Positions 1 to 12,455 of a stretch of 64,000 nucleotides of DNA are shown one piece after another. Position 1 is the first letter of the stretch. Each line of letters opens with the position of its first letter. Position numbers and translations under genes: made by a program. The stretch is taken from NCBI RefSeq assembly GCF_039555335.1, contig NC_092629.1:30067382-30131381 (forward strand), given 5' to 3'. Origin of the DNA: Amphiura filiformis (lineage: Eukaryota; Echinodermata; Ophiuroidea; Amphilepidida; Amphiuridae). The notes beneath the pieces were generated by a model, which worked only from the letters and a program-made list of their open reading frames with translations, had not been told where the DNA came from and ran no database searches.

Positions 1-87
1 TTAGCTAGAGACCCGTCCGGCCGTCATTTGGACGCCCTGTCACGAAAATGGACGGCCTAGGACGGCCTACGAAATTGCAAAAAAAAA

Positions 88-561
88 AAAAAAAAAAAAA
101 TTTCCGGTTTTGTAGTGTCCCCGGACCTAGACCTAAATGCTAGGATTATTCATGGTTGACCTTAAAAAAAAAAAAAAAAAAAAAAATTTGCATGATGTTT
201 GTGTTTTTAATATGAAAATTGATACATTGTATTCATGTCATACTCTATTAAACATATCAAAATGCATTCAAATTCAATGCATTTTGATATCATTAATATA
301 GTATGACATGAATACAAACTATCAATTTTCATATTAAAAACACAAAACATCATGCAATTTTTTTTTTTTTTTTTAGGTCAACCATGAATGATCCTAGCAT
401 TTAGGTCTAGTCCAGGAACACTAAAACCAAAAAAAAAATAACTTAAAAAAATTTTTTTTTTTTTTTTTTTTTGGAATTTCGGGTATCCGGGCATGGAATT
501 TCCGCCTTGGTACTAGGCTACCAGGCAGGACTCGAATTCCCAGGAACCAGTCCCTACCTTA
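88..561. mobile_element. hAT-like non-autonomous element, right part, with a large inner palindrome
   Basis: The stretch 101-267 is the reverse complement of 275-428, broken by poly-A and poly-T runs, so most of it would fold into one long hairpin. The block 473-561 matches the right end of the better defined element at 12456-12841: both contain TTTCGGGTATCCGGGCATGG and end in TCCCTACCTTA. The left terminus is not clear; 1-87 has short direct repeats of GGACGGCCT. There is no coding capacity. The hAT assignment rests on the second copy, which has 8-bp target duplications. Confidence 0.6.
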
Positions 562-639
562 GTAAGTCAAGAAAAGTAAGTTTTGAATGGTATTGATGCA
601 AATTGCTTTAATACAAATAGTTGGATTTTTATGTCTAAA

Positions 640-830
640 AAGCCTCTCTGGGCCCTTCAAATTGCTAAAATCCAGGAGCTTTCGGGGGCCCTGCCCCCTG
701 ATCCCCCCGCCAGGTGGGCCTTAAGCGGCCCCCTGGACCCCGGCCGGTGGACGCTACGTTCGCTTCGCTCACTTCGCTTTACTTTTTGTACTTTGGACAC
801 CCTACTTTCAAATCCTGGCTAATGCCTTGT
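640..830. repeat. GC-rich interspersed repeat fragment
   Basis: A locally GC-rich block in AT-rich surroundings, with short palindromic pieces such as GGGGGCCCTGCCCCC and the string CGCTTCGCTCACTTCGCTT. It resembles dispersed GC-rich repeats seen in many invertebrate genomes. The open frame across it looks like a by-product of base composition. I cannot assign a family. Confidence 0.35.
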
Positions 831-1246
831 GTGTACGTATATACAAATTTGGGTGTGTAAAACACTCCCTACATGGCTGGTTGCCTAAGCCCTTGAGTAC
901 CATTCTTCATGTTCTTCATCATCACACAGCGTCATCATCCCTATATCTTCTGTGTCAAAAATTGCCGTGATAGTATAGTACGGCGAATCCTCTCGTTTTT
1001 CAACAGCTACGCATGGCGATTTTGTTCGAGATAGGTCAAGCATACCATTTACACCATACGACTATCATATGAGATACCACCAAGTTTCTATTCTACTGAA
1101 TTATTACGATTTACGTATGCTCTAGTACCCCATATGATGTTGTTACAAGAAAATTCGATTTGTTTTCAGGTAAAACCCAGGTTTTGTTTTTAATACACTA
1201 ACTTGAAATGCAATGCACAATTAGCGCCATTGCTGTTTGCTTCGTT

Positions 1247-1542
1247 CGGGGGTCACTCCCATTGTGGCCTGTACACCATTCGCGATAATGAAAACGCGTA
1301 AAAATGGTAGTTTTTCGTGGGTAGGCACGATACGCGCGTAACGCGTTTAGGGTGTCAAAAACATGAAATATTGGAAAAAAGGGTAGCAATATTGCAATTG
1401 CTAACACGCGGAAATTAAATTGCAAGGAATAAAATCCTTGTTTAGGATATTGTAATAGCCAATGGTTAAATCCTTGTTTAGGTGCTTTTCAAAAGTTGAT
1501 TATCGCGGATGGTGTACAGGCCACAATGGGAGTGACCCCCGG
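1247..1542. repeat. Inverted-repeat (MITE-like) element
   Basis: The left arm 1247-1290 contains GGGTCACTCCCATTGTGGCC followed by TGTACACCATTCGCGATAAT. The right arm 1498-1542 is its near-perfect reverse complement. About 200 bp separate the arms and code for nothing. The boundaries are set by the arms; no target duplication was recognised. Confidence 0.7.
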
Positions 1543-4500
1543 ATTTTACTGCATTTTATGCGTAACAATTTTTAAGTCGTTAATCAAAATTGTGATATAT
1601 TTAATTGTGAGAATTACAATTATATAAAGGTAGTCAGGCTCACATCACACACTATAGGTGGCGCTATTCGTCCATAGGGAAGTGGAATGTGCCTGTGTGT
1701 ACAGTCAAAAAATGGCTTTACTGTGGGGCTCAATGGAAAAAATTACTAAAAATTAATTTTGACAACCAAAACCTAAGTGATGTTGACTTATGTTGGTACT
1801 GGCATAATAATGGATTCATAAGCTATCACATAGTGCAATCTATGTTCCACCAAGTGGGCGCTCATTAAAGCGCAAAAGCAATTTGTGTGTAAATCAAGAC
1901 CATCCAAAACAGCTTTCTTACAGTAAAGAATAGGAGGTCATCTGGGGTCACATACAGTGGTGTTAGTGTACATTGTACATGTGCCTGCTGTCACAATTTC
2001 ACACACAAAATTTTGGACAATTTGGTGACACTATTTTTGTCTGTAACTTCAAAAGTATATGCACTAGAAACATGATTGACCCCTTATTGTTCAGGTAATT
2101 TGATTCTCTTTCAAAATGAAAGAACTTTCAGCTAAAAATATTGAACTTCAAAATTTTATTAACATACCTAATAAAGGAACACATTTAGCCCATTCACCTA
2201 AGATCCAGGTGCTTGTATAGAATATTCAATCACAAGTCTATAACACAGTGCATACCGTATGTAAACTTTCTTTATCTGTGTCAATAAATAGAATATTGAT
2301 TTCAATAGAATTGAATACATTTTGAGTTTGTACTTTACCACCGAGCGATCTAGCGATTGATTTTCTAATCTAGCCAATCAGATAGGACTCCTTTTCTTGT
2401 GTTCGGTGAAATACCAATCGCCCGTCGCTCACCAACGGGGTATGGAGCTGTATGGAAAAAATATTTATAATATAGGGTGTTGACACTGTGCATCAGTGAT
2501 CATCATTGCATTCTTGTTCATAATTTCATGTTCTTCAATCATGTAGGTACATGTATGCTAGGTGAATTCAAATTTGCCATTTTGCATCATTTTATATATC
2601 AAATTAAAGCGCCTTGAGTAAACAAAGCCAAAACTGAAAACCTTTTTTTCATAGCACTTTCCGTAGCAAAGTTACATCTTGTCAAAGACTGACTTTCATC
2701 AAAAAGATTCAGCTAGCATAATTCCCCAAAACAGCATTTTGGGGGTGTTTCTAGATCTTAGTCTCATGGCGATAGCAGCTTTTTTTAATGGAACTTAGCT
2801 ATCAAAATCCCTCTATAATTCCATGTGCGACTTGATTATCACCATAAAAATCATATATTTGGGTCAAGTGAAGTATAGAAAACATATTTAAGTTTCCTTC
2901 ACCGACCTATTCTCGAAAAAAATTCAAATTTCTATGTAAATAATGCATTGTGTTTGGGCCCCGGTCTCAGCGAATTTCGCTGACTAGCAAATGTGTTAAC
3001 TAAGGTTTGCCTAGACTCGCTTGCCAGTCCTATATACGCCGTACCTATGTATATTGAGGACTGGCTTACGCCATTTAGATGTCAATGGGAAATACACATT
3101 TAACGATTTGCGCGTTAGAAACTTGAAAAAAAAATCTTTAAAATTTCATCAATGTATATAAAAGTGGTACCAACCAGTGTTGTGCTTGATAATTTAAGAC
3201 TCGGTTGAAACAAAATTAAGGATCGAAAGCATTTTAGTGTCCAAAAGGCAAAATTATCGTCAAAGTTCTGCGAAATCGGCACCCTTGCGAAGGGTTCAGA
3301 ATTCGAATCGGGAACGAACAATATAGAATAGAAAATTTGACATCATTTTCTCAAAATATTGAAAAAATTTGCTCACTAGACATCGAAAAAGTACGCAATC
3401 CAATTCCCGTTCAAACGCGTGGGAAACTGAAAGTGCATAATCGTGACTAGGTTAGACATGTCCACATTGCTTATTATAGAGGGCGACATTCAATCCAAAA
3501 AGTTGTGTCCACAGTAGCTCACAGTCAATGGCTTAACTGTGTAATCCCCATAGGAAATACAAAATTTGAAATTTGGACACCAGAAACTTGACGACGTAGT
3601 CTAAAAGTGCTGGTACTTTATCCTTGATACAGAAGTCAGCATGCAGTGAAAGTTAGATTTCATAAAATAAAATCGCCTTTGTGTAAAATGGATCATCGTG
3701 GTAAAAAATGGTGCATTGGTCGCATGTCATGAATTGGTCATCTTTTGTGTAACATATTGTTTTATGATAAAAATATCACCTATCTTGATTCACTTCAACA
3801 CAACTTTTAATGAATACATTTTAGACCATTAAAAGTATACATTTCTGGAAAGCTTATATTACAAGGATGCCAAATCAACAAAGTATAATATCATAATACA
3901 GGGTGGGTAAGAAATATACAGGGTGGAACATCAACAAAATTAGCATCTTTCGTGTCATGGTAAACTCCATAGTTTCTTTTTTTCTGAAAGCTATGTAGCT
4001 CAAAATAAATATGGATTCAGAAAGACATTGCATGGGCCCTTCCAACAAATTAGGAAGAAAGAGATTGGTATCCCTTGCGTTAAACATACAGGGTGGTCAA
4101 AAATTGAAAAATTATTTTACAATTTGTATGACATTATCAATCAAAACTTTTTTCCTCCATGTCTGGCACTAAAACTAATAGCATAATTGAATTCCTCATC
4201 AAATTTCCTTAAAAATATGTGTACTTTTGAATAAGCAGGGTGACTCGGGCAAGAGATAGGCCATTTAGAAATGTCGGAGCATTACGCATACACACTTTGT
4301 ACAGTAACATATAGGGAAAACTGTCTTAATTAGTATTTAATTAGGCAATTAATTAGTTACATCTTTTGTTACAGTTGATCTACTATGAGGTAGATTAACA
4401 ATCTAGGATGATAAATGTGCAATTTGGTGTCCATGCTAGTTGTACTTTTTAAGATACAAAGGTTTGAAGTTTGCCCTATTTTCACAATTTTGTGTACAAC

Positions 4501-4809
4501 CCTATGGGGCTCACCCGCCCGCTCACCCGCCCCAGCTCCTCCATTGACACATCTTACATATTGAAGTATAAATCTCAAAGTAGTTGTCTAATTGACTTGG
4601 GGTTTTTTGCATTTGACAAAGAACATAATTATCTACAAAATGACACCAAACTTCCTAAAATAGGTATTAGGCCTATACTTTTAGAATAAACTAAACTTGA
4701 AGTGGGAAGAAAGCATTTTCATGTTACGGCTCCTCCATTTTTGGGTGACCTATTTGTGACATGCGACCCATTACATGCTTTTTTGTACAGTAAGATGGTT
4801 GACCCCTCA
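1543..4809. other. Non-coding stretch without a recognised gene
   Basis: AT-rich sequence with no supported exon. The only structure I noticed is three or four copies of ACAGGGTGG or a close variant between 3898 and 4250, which may be the remains of a DNA transposon. All open frames here are short and lack recognisable protein similarity. Confidence 0.6.
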
Positions 4810-5290
4810 GGGGTGGTGCAATAATTATGTGTACCCCCGGGTGAATTATAGGGGGGCAAAGATTTTTTGGCAGGCCAAAAGGGGGAGCAAGCATTTTTGG
4901 CAGGTCGAAAGGGGGGGGTCAAGCAATTTTGGCAGGTCGAAAGGGGGGGGCAAGCAATTTTTGGCACAGATATTTTGGGCACCGTTTCTATATTACGCCC
5001 TAAAAGGCGTAGGAAAAGCGATTCTGAACACGCTCAAATATGCAAAATTTCCTGCTCAGCTGCTTTCGCATTATATGTTAAGACAATTGAAGGTTTTAAA
5101 TTGGGTTCCCCAAAATCTTGCATATGTAAGGGGGGGCAAAGATTTTTGGCACATCAAAAGGGGGGCAAAGGTTTTTGGCACGTCGAAGGGGGGGCAAAGG
5201 TTTTTAGCACGGCCAAAGGGGGGGCAAGCGATTTTTGGCAGACCATTTTGAGAATTCACCCCGGGTACACATAATTATTGCACCACCCTC
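4810..5290. mobile_element. Non-autonomous inverted-repeat element with internal G-rich tandem repeats
   Basis: The ends 4811-4848 and 5251-5289 are inverted copies of each other and share GGTGCAATAATTATGTGTAC. Between them are about eight copies of a ~28-bp unit built on GGGGGGCAAAGATTTTTGGC, in two blocks (about 4850-4970 and 5125-5245). The long open frames on both strands are products of these repeats and have no protein look. A related, more degraded copy lies at 62998-63190. Confidence 0.75.
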
Positions 5291-5368
5291 ATTTTTAAGT
5301 TAAATAATCACCTTTTTAAACAAAATAATTTCAATGTGAAATATCCTACTTGAAAATTTTGTGAACAT

Positions 5369-5627
5369 GCCTATAGCCAAAATATTAAATTCTCGATCAT
5401 GAGAGCCACCTTGGGTACGCACTGTTATTTGCGCCGAGCGTACTACGCAAATACCGGCGCTTACGGCGCAAACACAGCTTTTGAGAATTGACCAATCACA
5501 CGGTCGTTACTAGGCAAGGTCAAGGTTCGGTCATGCAGGTCGCGCGATCGTGTTATTCTATGAAAAGTACGCTGACGCAGAAGGTACATCCTCTCATGAT
5601 CGAGAATTTGTTATTTTAGCTATAGGT
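5369..5627. mobile_element. Small inverted-repeat (MITE-like) element
   Basis: The terminal inverted repeats are about 36 bp: 5370-5405 contains CTATAGCCAAAATATTAAAT and TCTCGATCATGAGAG, and 5591-5626 is the reverse complement with a few changes. The interior is GC-richer and non-coding. Confidence 0.75.
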
Positions 5628-7747
5628 TTGCCTGGGATATCTAAATTGTCCATTGACATTAATCTTAAATCTACTTCTTACCCCATTTATGCGACATGAT
5701 GAAAACAGGGCCCTCGAAAATTCTCTTTTCATAAGTGGTAAAAGTAAAGTCATGTTGATCTTTCTTTGTACTCAACACCATTTACTTGACTTTCTATAAA
5801 GTTTACTTTCTTGGATTCTTTTCATTGCTCTGACAACTTTTTTCCTGTGTACTTTCGTACAGACAACTCGTGTGACAAAATTCGACCAGGGCGATGTGAC
5901 TTCATAAGGGCAATGTCGGGGATTATAGGACACAATCGATGGGGAGAGATGAGGTCCGACCAGGTCCGACCGAGTCTCCTACACAGGTTACGCTCCCTGT
6001 GGAGGGGCGGAACCAAACTGGCTGATGTGGAGACTAAGCCAGTTTGCGTCGGTGGGTCTGATACTCGTCTTTGACCATGCGCAGATCTGGCTGGTCAGGA
6101 AGATATTTAATATCCCGAATTTATAATATGCCTACCAGTTCCATCTATAACCGATTTGCTAGAGAATATTTGTTACCATGTTTAATAAATTCGTATTAAT
6201 CGTATAATAAAATGTGGCCAAATGTACATAGTGTGTACATAGTGTGTGGATCCACTCTTCTACGGGCTTGGCTACTAAGCATGTCGGGAAGGATATGGCG
6301 GTATGCTGACCTGGGTCAATATGTTCTGGGCAGATGAGGTCCGACCAATTGCCTACGACCTTGTGTGCGATCATGTGTAACAGGCAATTCCCGATAATAA
6401 TAGAGGTTCCCTGATTCGACCTCCAATCAATTATGCAAATATATGTATCATGTGACCTTAAATTGTTAGATTTGAATTGCAAAAATAATGATTAAATCAA
6501 ACCATTTTATTTCAAAATTTGTTGCTAAATAACTAAAATTAACATTTTAATCAATTAAGTCCGTTTGTTGGAAAATAAATGACAAAAACTTATTTATTTC
6601 TGAACATTTGCGAGATATCGCGAGAACTCATGTGACGCCATCTTAGATAATATTCTCGGAATTTTGGTCCATTCGTTGTGTTTTGAACCAATATTTACGG
6701 CTTACAATGGATAGAACGTTTCATTGAACGATTCCGCTAGAGAGAGACAAACTTCAGATATCTTGAGAAGAAAATTCTATGACAAATCACTTCAGCACGT
6801 CGAGTACCGATGATGTTAATTACTTAACAGTTACACAGCGGGTAAGCTTAGCTATCGCGCGCTGGTGCATTCACTTTAGTGCATGAGTGTGTCATGTGTT
6901 GTGTGTACATAACTGTACAATCAGATGATGCATGAATTTGTGACTCAGTCTCGGTTTAGTCATGATATTTATCGCCATTACGTTGCATGAAATATTTTGC
7001 CATACTATTGCTCCACCGATTGCCTTCACATATAGGCTACGGTAAAGAATCTGGAGCTATTTTTGGCGATCTTTTCCTTAATAAAAATAGACCACCGGCC
7101 ACCCTCACTGACACTGTCTTTATAATTATATATTATAATGTACACAGGGTTCCCGTTAAGGTTTTAAAAATGTAAGCGTCGTAATGACGCAAGTTTGCTG
7201 ACGAGGTTGCAAAAACTTGCGTCCAGACAGATTTTTAAAGCGTCCATCTGAAATTCACGATTATGACGATACACACGTACCTCGGGTCTACACCTCATCA
7301 AATGTTGATTGTTAAAAAAAATAAAAGTGCATTTTCGCCGTGATATTCCATCTCCATTCGCTATGATAATTTTTCTCATTTCTGTGTCAGTTTTGGTCCG
7401 AAACGTGGTCAAAAACAGGTGCAAAAACATGAGCAAAGTCTGTCAATCTTGAGCAATTTTCGTTCGTACTTTCACTTCCGCATTCTTTTTTAAATTAACG
7501 TGGTGTTGATGCTACAAAAACTAAAACACGCGCTGCCACAAATAATACGAAAAAGGGTTATCATTTCGATTTTTTCTTTAAAATTGCTTTTATTCATCGT
7601 AACAATAATACTGGTCTTGTTTATGCTTTTATATTCTCTATCTCTACCCCCGCTGATGCTAAGCAGTGTACTGCGTTTCATAATACATGTTGCGCAGGGA
7701 GGACAGTAATATCGTACACAGCCAAACTTGACTTCGGCAGTTAATTA
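5628..7747. other. Non-coding stretch with a promoter-like patch
   Basis: No exon can be supported. At 6618-6625 is TCGCGAGA, then CATGTGAC (6629-6636) and CGCCATCTT. These three elements often occur in animal housekeeping promoters (TCTCGCGAGA-type, USF-type and YY1-type motifs). About 200 bp further on, GCG followed by GTAAGC at 6839-6847 would be a usable splice donor. This could be an upstream promoter with a non-coding first exon, but nothing shows which gene it would serve. Confidence 0.3.
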
Positions 7748-8268
7748 GGCCAATGAAAGTCAATTCCTTGTTTCCCGTTACACAATTTTTCATGACTGTG
7801 TAGGTGACCATTTCATTGTTCATTATTCATTATTTCATACCATTTCATTATTGCATCTGTTACAGGTGTAAACCAATAACTACCCATGTATACATGTGAT
7901 AAATCACAGTTTGTAGTTTACAGATGTAGTTTACAACCACATGAAGGTGATTGTACAACTATTATCAACAGTTTCACAATGTTTTTACGGGATGAGATCA
8001 GAGCAGAATCAAAAAGTGCGGGACAGAGAAGTGAGTAGGTATTCATTATTAATTCATTATTAACCATATGCCATGTGCCTACTGCAAAGAAAATCCCTGA
8101 AAATCAACAGAAAGGGATTTATGATATATTTAAAACCACAATTTTTTTATTGGTATGTTAAAGTTTGTTAGAAATCAATGTTTTATTCAAAATAATGAAA
8201 TATTTGGCCAGCAATTGGTTTTGAGCGGAGTAGGGTAACGGGAAACAAGGAATCAACTTTCATTAGCC
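7748..8268. mobile_element. Harbinger-like MITE (521 bp) with TTA target duplication
   Basis: The left end GGCCAATGAAAGTCAATTCC pairs with the right end, whose reverse complement is GGCTAATGAAAGTTGATTCC; the terminal repeat extends about 33 bp. The element is flanked by TTA on both sides (7745-7747 and 8269-8271). A 3-bp TTA duplication and GGC-type ends fit the PIF/Harbinger superfamily. No transposase is present, so it would depend on an autonomous relative. Confidence 0.7.
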
Positions 8269-8404
8269 TTAGCATATATGCATCATGCATGAGTATATTG
8301 AGTGATGCTTTTGGGACGATTCACTATTTGGCATGGGTAAGGCATGTATGAAAAGCGGCGTATGCGTGAACGAGGGTTGTGGAGAAAAAATTAAGTAAAA
8401 CATA

Positions 8405-8760
8405 ATTTAAAGGAGTATTTCGTGATCCTAGCATCCTCTTTTTATGACATTTTTCAGTACATATCCACGTAAAAAGCATATTCCCAAAATTTCAGTTGAT
8501 TCCGATTTTATGCTTATGAAGTTATGCATGATTATGTGTATTACACTGCTCCATAGACAATACATATGTATTTGTAATTTCGTTCTGGTGCACCAGAACG
8601 AAATTCAAATTTCATGATATCTTTGCTAAACGAATTAATCTGCAAGAAATATTTTGTACATAAACATTATGTAGCCAGAGTATTCCAGTGATATAAAAAT
8701 CTCAACTTTTTTGAGAAAAGTGGGGGATGAGGCTGTGGATCACGAAATGCCCCTTTAAAT
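8405..8760. mobile_element. MITE-like element with a central 30-bp perfect palindrome
   Basis: The ends 8405-8438 and 8727-8760 are inverted copies that share ATTTCGTGATCC. Near the centre, 8576-8605 is a perfect palindrome with half-site AATTTCGTTCTGGTG. The right-hand 75 bp recurs at about 40708-40785 inside the GPBP1 gene (shared TGGATCACGAAATGCCC), so this is a dispersed family. Confidence 0.7.
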
Positions 8761-9176
8761 ATGAAATACGGTCTTACTTTGTATCAGTTGACATTTTATG
8801 GACTAATTGCCCGTTATGCAAATTTATAATTAATAGCGCTGGTAATGAGTTCATTATTTTATTTTAAATAATTATCGCCCGGCCGGATTCCCAAATCTCC
8901 CTTTCATACAATGAACGTCTGCGGTCCGCATATGTAGAAACTTGATGCGGCATGCTCAGAATGTGTAATGTGTATCTTGCAAAATCTGACAAATGTTGAC
9001 TCACTATGTAAATTTAATCATGTTGACGTCGCGTCAGTGAGAAAAGTTTTAAATAAAGAGAAATTTTAATAAAAACATTTGCTTAATACCTTGCTTGTCT
9101 TGTCCGACAGCTGATTTTAACAACTGCAGCTCCATCGACATTATAATAATTTATGCATATGACGTACTAGGGAATA
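8761..9176. other. Short non-coding spacer
   Basis: An AT-rich spacer between two transposable elements. I see no gene, repeat or regulatory site in it that I can support. Confidence 0.5.
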
Positions 9177-10031
9177 CAGTGGAAACTCGTTAATACGAGA
9201 TCGCTTAATCGCGAGAAACCGCTTACTACTAACAGAAACTCGTGGTCCCGATTTTCCCCTATTATTTACTGTACAAAATAAACTGTTTAATACGAGGTAA
9301 ATAACACAAAATCCGCATAATACGAGCACTTGCTGTCAGTCAAAGCTTTTGTTTTCTATTGTTTTTATGATGGATAAAACGAGCTAATTTCCCAAGGTAA
9401 ATTTATGATGCAAATCATGTGAGAAGTTGACAAAATACTCGCTCGAGACATCACTTTAGCGGCAAATGAGGATTCCCTTTCCTATTTTTTAGATGTTATA
9501 AAATCAAGTCATGACAAAATTTGCCATATAAGGCCAATTATTGCTGACAACATATATCAGACTAGCTAATCGCAAACGCGAAGTCCGCCTTGGATCGAAA
9601 GTGGGAAACCCTTCAACATGTTCAAGGCATGTTTACTAGCTGCTGGAAGTAGGGGAAATCCCGATATCGTAGTATAATTGTTTTATTTGTTTACGATAAT
9701 CAGCTTGAGAAAATCATCTGAATGTCATCAGAAAGCTGTGAGAAAAATGCCTCTTACCGAAAATCAAATTCAATTATTAGCCTATCATACCGATTGAGGG
9801 AATTTCGAACTGTGACATTGCTCGGAGGCTGCAAATCTAGTATATAAAATAATGAAGATGGCTATGCAGACTGACCAGTGAAGTTTTGCTTGTACAGCCC
9901 ACTGAGCCGACTTTAGGCTTAAACACATGCAGTCTTCCGACACATATTTTGAACCTGACTTTTAAAACGAACTCCGCTTAATCTGAGCTAAACATGCCGA
10001 CCCGGCGATCTCAGATAACGAGTTTCCACTG
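9177..10031. mobile_element. Pogo/Tigger-like DNA transposon remnant (855 bp), TA target site
   Basis: It starts CAGTGGAAACTCGTTAATAC and ends with the complementary CAGATAACGAGTTTCCACTG. Both ends abut TA (9175-9176 and 10032-10033). CAGT-type ends with a CTCGTTAA core and a TA target site are typical of the pogo branch of Tc1/mariner. At 855 bp it is too short for an intact transposase (usually around 400-500 residues), and no convincing transposase frame remains; it is non-autonomous or decayed. Confidence 0.75.
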
Positions 10032-10033
10032 TA

Positions 10034-12447
10034 CCTAGGAATTCCCTTCGTGATTGGTTGGTTGTGCAAAGCTGTTTACAGAATTCATGTGTTGGGAGAT
10101 TAAGAGATGAAATCGTCCTCAACAGGATAAGCGCAAAGTGCTGATTCCAATATGACGGTCGGGACATTTGTTTGACCGTTTGTTCCCATGGGGTTGATCG
10201 AACAAAAATCATCGGGATCAGCGGCAAGTTTTGCTTAGTTGTATCATGATCTTATAGTCTGCCTAATTTTACATGGTTGCACAATTTTTTAATTTGGACG
10301 ATATTTTAGCCATTCCGTCGGCATGGGTATTTCCCGGGTCTTATTTATTTTTAGCATTATCATTATAAAATTAAACAAATAACGTAGATAATAATACAGA
10401 TATGGGACATCCCCATACCCCCAATTAACATGTGCTTAATATCTGTAGGCCTATCATCCAAGCATCCTCATCTCCAATGCAACGTTCACTATTTATCACT
10501 ATGGAATTATATTTACATGTTGAAAAATGTAGGCCTAGGGTTGAGTTTCTTGACGGGATATAAATATGCAGGCATGGGCGAGCGGCATGAGAAAATAAAT
10601 GTTGGTTAATCCTGAAATCTGCCAGGTTAGTTATTTTAATTTTTGTTATTTCGGTGCTAACAAAATGCACAACTTCCTCAACGTTTATAAATTGAAATAT
10701 TTGGACAATGAACAGTCTTTTATTCATACTTGATAGGGGTTTATCGTTGAGTGTCTAGGACAAGGAAGATTACACAATTTTTCGTTTTTTTTCATTTTTA
10801 GCATTTTAACTTTTTTATTACTTGCTCTTTTTAATACGAGCTTTATGGGAATTAGTTTTACTATTACCGTTTTTTATTAAATTTTTTGATGGTTTTATGC
10901 TACAAGGCCTATTTGGTTGGTTTTGTGCGGATGTTTGGTGCTTTAATTTTTTCACAGACAAAATAGTTCAGTGGTTTTCAATAGTTGTAGGCCTACTTAA
11001 TATTACGAGTCCTGCTGCACGCTGTTTTCATAAAATAAAAAAAGTTGTGCATTGGCCTATATCGCGATAAATATTATCTATCAATTCAACTGTATTTCTT
11101 TAATCATTGAATGGCAGAAAGTCGGGGGAAAAATAAAATATATGTGATTTCCAACAACTTCATGTCAGAATTTCGACATCGACTACTCTTGAAAAATTTT
11201 ATTTTTCCAAAAGTGGCATAAATTTTTTTTGCGGCACCAAAAAAGAGGGACGGGCGGGTTACCGGAAACCAAATTTTATTTTTAGTAGGCCTAACACTTG
11301 GCCATAATAATACTTTTAGTTTTGACAGTCTTTAGTCTTGATTCTTGAATCATCACTCATCATTCAGCCATTTTTCTTCAGCCGTGTTGTGTTGGCCAAA
11401 TTTGGCTGCTGTCTGTTACTGAAATCTGTTTATTAGTCAAGCTAACTGGCAGTCAAGAAGTGAAAAGTCTGAATGTTTGCACTTTTGCAATGACAAATTG
11501 AAATGTTTATTAAAACTTGTTTTTAACAAATAACAATATTTTAATCAGTATCTTTAATAAGTGATTATAAGTCACAACAATCATTTAACATAATAATACA
11601 TAACATTATAAAAGTAAATTTGCTACACAAAACATATTTTGCATAGCAGTTTTTGCAATTTAAAAAAATGCTATGCAAAACATCTTTTGCATAGCAGTTT
11701 AAACTGCTATACAAAATTTTGGAACTGCTATGCAAGATAAAACTTGCATAGCAGTTTTTGCTATGCAAAAAAAACCCACGAATTCGAACCCTGGTCCCAC
11801 CATAAGACTTGTGACCATAAGGCACTTGAAACTTGATTATGAGTTTAGCGTGTGCCGCGTTTGAGATGTAAAATCTGAAAATAATTCATTATTTTGCAAA
11901 TTACAACTAAATCCAGAAAGAAAATTTGTTCTGCAAAATTTTTAAACCCCTTTTTTTGTATTTGAACCCTTCAAAAACTATAGAAAGACTTGAGAACTAT
12001 TAAATGAATCCATCTAAATATTTTAGCATTAAAAATATACAGGTTTTTGACCCTTGCTCTATCCAATTATTTCAATTATACCTTTGGGATACCAGGGTAA
12101 ACTACATTGTAGAAGAGAAACCAACCTAGCCAAAATGGTTTTTTCCAGATGGACATTGTTGAAGTTGTATTTTATAGGAAAAAGCTAGTTTTGACAAATT
12201 GGTGCCAAAATGTATTTCATAATGTTCTGCATGATTGTTATTTTTGTATTTAATGAGTCAACCCCCCCCCCCCCATTTCCCCCTATCCTCAAATGTATAC
12301 GGAGAGGTTAGTACAAATTGGAGTGAAGAAGACTGGCATGGTATACTTCGGAATACATTTAGTTTGTTTTAAAACTTGAAAAACAAAAAGCAAGATAATT
12401 ATACTTTTATAAATGTTTATGTGTTTTTGTGACATTATATTGCGACT
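10034..12447. other. Non-coding stretch, one SINE-like repeat inside
   Basis: No supported exon. The open frames, including one of 82 residues at 10822-11070, have AT-rich codons and resemble no known protein. Four of the twelve TAGGCCTA octamers of the window fall between 10446 and 11293. The structured part is the SINE-like repeat at 11620-11865. Confidence 0.55.
11620..11865 (-). repeat. SINE-like repeat with alternating TGCATAGCA / TGCTATGCA units
   Basis: On the minus strand a B-box-like string, AGGGTTCGAATTC (about 11778-11793), is followed by a run of at least seven TGCATAGCA or TGCTATGCA units in alternating orientation down to about 11625. The same combination of B-box-like string and GCATAGCAG recurs at 22262-22310 and 31410-31505. 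This suggests a tRNA-derived SINE whose 3' part carries these units. A full tRNA cloverleaf was not recognised. Confidence 0.45.
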
Positions 12448-12455
12448 GGAGATAC

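Noticed and set aside
4850..5245. CRISPR-like spacing of repeats
   Set aside because: Repeats are G-rich, unequal and nearly contiguous, inside a eukaryotic inverted-repeat element.
4775..5274. Two long overlapping plus-strand open frames (158 and 135 codons)
   Set aside because: They translate the G-rich ~28-bp repeats of an inverted-repeat element; peptides such as KGGQRFLA repeat with the DNA unit and frames are open on both strands.
10822..11070. 82-codon hydrophobic open frame
   Set aside because: T-rich codons produce Phe/Leu; no splice context and no recognisable family.
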